Origin: Brucella thiophenivorans
GTDB lineage: Bacteria > Pseudomonadota > Alphaproteobacteria > Rhizobiales > Rhizobiaceae
NCBI RefSeq assembly: GCF_002252445.1
Contig: NZ_NNRJ01000018.1
Span: forward strand, 62,001 to 126,000
Length of the DNA stretch: 64,000 nt
Direction: 5' to 3'
Shown: one piece after another, positions 60,511 to 64,000 of the stretch
Numbering within the stretch: position 1 is the stretch's first letter
Layout: the number at the start of each line of letters is the position of its first letter
Program-made: the position numbers and the translations under genes
Notes under the pieces: generated by a model
What the model saw: only the letters and a program-made list of their open reading frames with translations
Database searches by the model: none
Told to the model about the DNA's origin: nothing

Positions 60511-61320
60511 ATGCGCGATGTTGAAAGAGTGGAATATGGAGTGCGTTCGGCTCCTGATACGGAGGCGGACGATCCGCTGTTCGTAAACGCCATAGCGCGG
60601 GCTATGCAGGTGCTTTCCGCTTTTCACGGAACCAGTAAGCCGCTGACCCTTAACGAGATCGCCAAAATATGCGGAATGGGGAAAAGTGCTGTTCAGCGCA
60701 TCGTTCATACATTGCGCCAACAGGGCTATATCGAACGCGACCCGAATGATCGCGGTTATGTTCCTGGTATTCGCATACTCGACCATACACTCGACTATCT
60801 GCGTCTGAATTCTGTGATCGTGCGTGCGCTGCCATCGCTGCTGGAACTGCGGCGCGATGCCAGCGAGCGCGTCGATTTGAGCGTTCGTGACAATTTGCGG
60901 CTGGTTTATGCGCTGCGACTGCAAAGTAAACGCGAGGCTTTTTTTGCAACGCTTATCGGTAACAGCGTGCCGCTTTATTGTACGTCTGGTGGCCGGGCAG
61001 TGATGGCACAATTGGGTGACGATGAAGTCAATGAGATTATTGAACGCTCAAATCGTCGTAAGTTTACGCCGCGCACAATCACCGATCCACAGGAAATATG
61101 GGATAAAGTTCTAGAAGCGCGTGAAAATGGCTATGCGCTTGCGTCGGAAGAAGTTCTGCAGGGCGAAATCGCTATTGGCGCTGCCATTCGCGGACCGGAT
61201 GGTCGTCCGGTAGCGGCGCTTCATGTGGGTGGTTCACTCAGCGAGTGGAATAAAGAAACATTCGCCAGTCATTTTGCGCCTTTGGTGATGGCAGCCGCTG
61301 GAACGATCAACCGGCTTTAA
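60511..61320 (+). CDS. IclR family transcriptional regulator
   Basis: A 269-residue regulator. N-terminal winged helix: NAIARAMQVLSAFHGTSKPLTLNEIAKICGMGKSAVQRIVHTLRQQGYIERD (~25-77); C-terminal GAF-like effector domain: VDLSVRDNLRLVYALRLQSKREAFFATLIGNSVPLYCTSGGRAVMAQL and NGYALASEEVLQGEIAIGAAIRGPDGRPVAALHVGGS. Divergent from the peptide transporter-amidase operon and 6 nt from the convergent FAD oxidoreductase. GGAGGGG is 6 nt upstream of ATG 60511, within the edge of the repeat element. Confidence 0.88.
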   Translation: MRDVERVEYGVRSAPDTEADDPLFVNAIARAMQVLSAFHGTSKPLTLNEIAKICGMGKSAVQRIVHTLRQQGYIERDPNDRGYVPGIRILDHTLDYLRLNSVIVRALPSLLELRRDASERVDLSVRDNLRLVYALRLQSKREAFFATLIGNSVPLYCTSGGRAVMAQLGDDEVNEIIERSNRRKFTPRTITDPQEIWDKVLEARENGYALASEEVLQGEIAIGAAIRGPDGRPVAALHVGGSLSEWNKETFASHFAPLVMAAAGTINRL

Positions 61321-61326
61321 CCAAGT

Positions 61327-62655
61327 TTAACCCCAGTTTTCGATCCGCAGCTTTGAGCCGTCCGAAAATCGCGAAAGATGGAATGCCGAAGGATCGACGA
61401 CTGGCGTTTCGCCGCTCACCATATCAGCGACCAGTCGCCCTGCACCGGGGCCGATACCAAAACCATGCCCGGAAAAACCTGTTGCAACGATAAGACCATC
61501 AATGCCGGGCAGGGGTGAGATCACCGGAATGACATCTGGCATTGTGTCGATAAGTCCGGCCCACTCCTGTGCAATGGTTGCGGAAGCAAACGACGGAATT
61601 GCTTGCTTGAGCTTGGTCAGAACTTGTGCATTGGCTGTGCGATGTGGTTCTGGGTCGAGCGTGCGGATTTTCTCAAAGATAGAAACCTGATCGGCGGGTT
61701 TGAGCTTCCATTGAAACGCTTCTTCAAAGAATCTTTCACCAAAGCGAAAGCGTAATGAACGCCATTCGGTCGAGAGCGACGGAATGAAATCGCGGAAGAA
61801 ACGGAAACTATCGGGCACGATGTCGGCTATCGACCCTCCAAGACTCGCAACCGTATAGCCGCCATCGATGCGTTTACGCAGTGCGAAATCCGAAAAGGCG
61901 ATTGCCGGATCGACACCAGCATCGAGTGGTGCAGTGCGAAAGACCGACGAGCGCACTTTAAGTTGGGGCAGATGTGCATCGAAATCAGACAGGATCAGTC
62001 GTGACCACGCACCACCCGCAACAACAATTGCCTCACACGCGACGCGGCCTTTTTCGGTTAAAACACCCGAAACCCGGCCATTGGTAGTTTCAATTCCACG
62101 CATGGCACAGTTCTGCAAAATCACTGCGCCAAGTTCCTGCGCTTTTGCGGCAATTGCTGGAACTGCATTTTGTGGCTCCGCACGACCATCAAGCGGTGTA
62201 ATCATTCCGCCTTTGAGTGATCGTGTGAGACCTGATGTAAAGCCTGCTGCTTGCTGACCGCTCAAAAGTTCTGTTTCAATACCATGTTCGCGGGCAATCT
62301 TGATCCATTGAGCATAACGCTCAACTTCCTCCTCTTTTTCGGCAGTATAAACAATGCCGGTGGTGCGAAATCCCGTTTCGCGCCCGGTGCGTTCGTTCAT
62401 ACCCTCCCAAAGACGCATGCTTTCAACGATCAGCGGGAGTTCGCGGCTATCGCGGCCCGTGCGACGACACCAGCCCCAGTTGCGGCTCGATTGCTCACCA
62501 GCAATGTCGCCCTTTTCGAACAAGGCGACAGGTATGCCACGCTCAGCCAGAAAAAGCGCTGTTGAGACCCCAATCACGCCCGCGCCGATGACTGCGATCT
62601 TCGTTTCCGGTGGCAAACGATCAGCAGTTGCCACTTTGTCGATGATCGGCCCCAT
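61327..62655 (-). CDS. FAD-dependent glycine/D-amino-acid oxidase (DAO) family protein
   Basis: A 442-residue flavoprotein. Dinucleotide motif IAVIGAGVIGVSTALFLAERGIPVALFEKGDIAGEQSSRNWGWCRRTGRD (~20-70, the SSRNWG form is the DadA-like pattern); LKGGMITPLDGRAEPQNAVPAIAAKAQELGA; C-terminal TMPDVIPVISPLPGIDGLIVATGFSGHGFGIGPGAGRLVADMVSG. ATG 62655 has AGGAGA at good distance. Oxidises an amino or imino acid; it could be the D-hydroxyproline dehydrogenase missing from the locus at 45-50 kb, but distance makes this only a possibility. Confidence 0.85.
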   Translation of the reverse strand: MGPIIDKVATADRLPPETKIAVIGAGVIGVSTALFLAERGIPVALFEKGDIAGEQSSRNWGWCRRTGRDSRELPLIVESMRLWEGMNERTGRETGFRTTGIVYTAEKEEEVERYAQWIKIAREHGIETELLSGQQAAGFTSGLTRSLKGGMITPLDGRAEPQNAVPAIAAKAQELGAVILQNCAMRGIETTNGRVSGVLTEKGRVACEAIVVAGGAWSRLILSDFDAHLPQLKVRSSVFRTAPLDAGVDPAIAFSDFALRKRIDGGYTVASLGGSIADIVPDSFRFFRDFIPSLSTEWRSLRFRFGERFFEEAFQWKLKPADQVSIFEKIRTLDPEPHRTANAQVLTKLKQAIPSFASATIAQEWAGLIDTMPDVIPVISPLPGIDGLIVATGFSGHGFGIGPGAGRLVADMVSGETPVVDPSAFHLSRFSDGSKLRIENWG

Positions 62656-62828
62656 GGTGAGTCTCCTGCAATGCAAAAAAAGTGAGTGCAGCATTGCTCG
62701 ATTTACAAGCTTATTCAACTGGATAAGGAGGTAAATTATCCCGATTTAAAGGATGAAAAGGGAAATGCCTGACATGTTTGCTCTTGTTTTATTGGCAAAG
62801 CGGTTCAAGTGCCTTTATATGCAATTTG

Positions 62829-63947
62829 ATGAAAACAGGACTCTTGGCCTCTTCTATGGATGCACGCACACAGCAAGACACAAAGCTTGATCACGAAACG
62901 GCTCCAGCGCTGACACTTTCCGGCGTTGGCCGTCGGTTTGGCACGGTGCGGGCGCTCGATCATATCTCGCTTGATGTGCTGCCGGGGGAGATTATTTGTC
63001 TTGTGGGGCATTCCGGCTGTGGCAAAACTTCGCTCCTGCGTATCATTGCGGGCATCGATGCACCGGACGAAGGCAAACTGACCATGGGTGGGCGTACCCT
63101 TGTTGGGCCGTTGGTTTTCGTTGAGCCGGAAAAGCGCAACATCGGCGTGGTCTTTCAGGATTATGCACTGTTTCCACATTTGACCGTGCGCGAAAACGTA
63201 TTGTTCGGCTTGCGTAAACTGCGAAAGGAGCAAGCGGTGGCTCGCGTCAATGAGCTGCTGGAACTTGTCGGGCTTTCGGCTATGGGCGACCGTTATCCTC
63301 ATATGCTGTCGGGCGGCGAGCAACAGCGTGTCGCACTCATCAGGGCCTTGGCGCCAAAGCCTGATCTGCTGTTGATGGATGAACCTTTTTCCAATCTTGA
63401 TCGTGGGCTGCGTGCGCGGGTGCGTAGTGAAACCATGGCGCTTTTGCGCGCACTTGGCACGCCGGTTATCATCGTAACGCATGAAGCCGAAGAAGCGCTT
63501 TCAACCGGTGATCGGGTGGTCTTGATGCGTTCCGGCGAAATTGTGCAGCAGGGCCCGGCGCGGGATCTTCATGATCGCCCAGCTAGCCGGTATGCCGCTG
63601 ATTTCTTCTGTGATTTTAATGCGCTTGAGGGAACCGTTCGCGGACTTAAGATAGAAACTACTTTTGGTGCGTTTGATATGCCGAATGATTTGGCTGTAAC
63701 GGGTGATGTGCTGGTTTATGTGCGTCCACGTGACATAGCTATTGTTCCTGACGAGCATGCCGGATCATTGCGTGGTCACATCGAAACACACACCTATCTT
63801 GGTGAGATGGAAGAGCTGCTGGTCAATCTCGAGGGGCACAAAGACTGTCTGCGTGTTCGGACTGAACATCATGTGCCGGACGCCTCCAAGGTGATTTTCC
63901 TCCAAATTAATTGGGATAGGTCGCTGGTTTTTAAGAAAAATGAGTAA
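62829..63947 (+). CDS. ABC transporter ATP-binding protein (FbpC/PotA-like)
   Basis: A 372-residue ATPase. VGHSGCGKTSLLR (Walker A), VVFQDYALFPHL (Q-loop), LSGGEQQRVALIRAL (signature), LLLMDEPFSNLD (Walker B), IVTHEAEEAL (H-loop), then a TOBE-like regulatory tail ending near residue 370. Start uncertain between ATG 62829 and ATG 62856; the N-terminal ~35 residues before LTLSGVGRRFG are variable. No other transporter gene is visible before the window edge, so partners probably lie downstream beyond it. Confidence 0.82.
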   Translation: MKTGLLASSMDARTQQDTKLDHETAPALTLSGVGRRFGTVRALDHISLDVLPGEIICLVGHSGCGKTSLLRIIAGIDAPDEGKLTMGGRTLVGPLVFVEPEKRNIGVVFQDYALFPHLTVRENVLFGLRKLRKEQAVARVNELLELVGLSAMGDRYPHMLSGGEQQRVALIRALAPKPDLLLMDEPFSNLDRGLRARVRSETMALLRALGTPVIIVTHEAEEALSTGDRVVLMRSGEIVQQGPARDLHDRPASRYAADFFCDFNALEGTVRGLKIETTFGAFDMPNDLAVTGDVLVYVRPRDIAIVPDEHAGSLRGHIETHTYLGEMEELLVNLEGHKDCLRVRTEHHVPDASKVIFLQINWDRSLVFKKNE

Positions 63948-64000
63948 ATTACTCATATTTAACACTTACTGCGATTGACCCTGCAAAACTCAGTCCATAT

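Overview
The window is a gene-dense chromosomal segment of an alphaproteobacterium, most likely Brucellaceae (an Ochrobactrum-type Brucella or close relative). This rests on protein character (ECF11-type RpoE/ChrR pair, rhizobial-style catabolic operons with GntR/LacI/IclR/RpiR regulators) and on short palindromic repeats resembling those of Brucella and Ochrobactrum. I see no rRNA, tRNA, phage, transposase or CRISPR. Most of it is accessory catabolism plus one stress-response island.

Region 1 (1-12.3 kb): a probable D-apiose/D-apionate locus. A sugar ABC transporter (truncated ATPase, DUF2291 lipoprotein, binding protein) follows an ApnO-like oxidoisomerase, a DUF1537 kinase (OiaK-like) and a RuBisCO-like protein, all on the minus strand, with a divergent FadR-type regulator. 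A LacI regulator and a divergent operon follow: Gfo/Idh/MocA dehydrogenase, TIM-barrel enzyme, DUF4432 protein, SDR. Two near-identical operator-like motifs flank the first operons.

Region 2 (12.3-24.1 kb): a LacI regulator and a CoA-transferase / signal-less binding-protein-like / crotonase operon; then a minus-strand operon of N-formylglutamate-amidohydrolase-like protein, glutamine-synthetase-like ligase, ALDH and Fe-ADH with a divergent RpiR regulator, which reads as a gamma-glutamylated amino-alcohol pathway; then an FGGY kinase.

Region 3 (24.1-33.8 kb): a photo-oxidative stress island. Photolyase, two CFA-synthase-like methyltransferases, DUF1295, a flavin amine-oxidase-like protein, DUF1365, DUF2147, DUF2177, TspO, and the ECF sigma factor RpoE with its zinc anti-sigma ChrR. 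Two promoter-like sequences matching the TGATCC-N18-TAAGA class lie in front of rpoE and of the oxidoreductase operon. The gene set resembles the furan-fatty-acid/singlet-oxygen regulon of Rhodobacter.

Region 4 (33.8-40.9 kb): a GAF-GGDEF-EAL protein and a four-gene archaic (Csu-type) chaperone-usher pilus operon with an AT-rich upstream region.

Region 5 (40.9-50.6 kb): an AfuABC/FbpABC-type ABC transporter, M24 prolidase-like peptidase, GntR regulator, HypD-like deaminase, Ldh-family imino-acid reductase and ketoglutarate-semialdehyde-type ALDH: a hydroxyproline/proline-peptide utilisation locus with a shared operator-like motif.

Region 6 (50.6-64 kb): an orphan haem-binding-protein-like gene, a HdeD/papain-like fusion, GlsB-type membrane protein, a peptide ABC transporter with an amidase, a divergent IclR regulator, a FAD oxidoreductase, and an ABC ATPase at the right edge.
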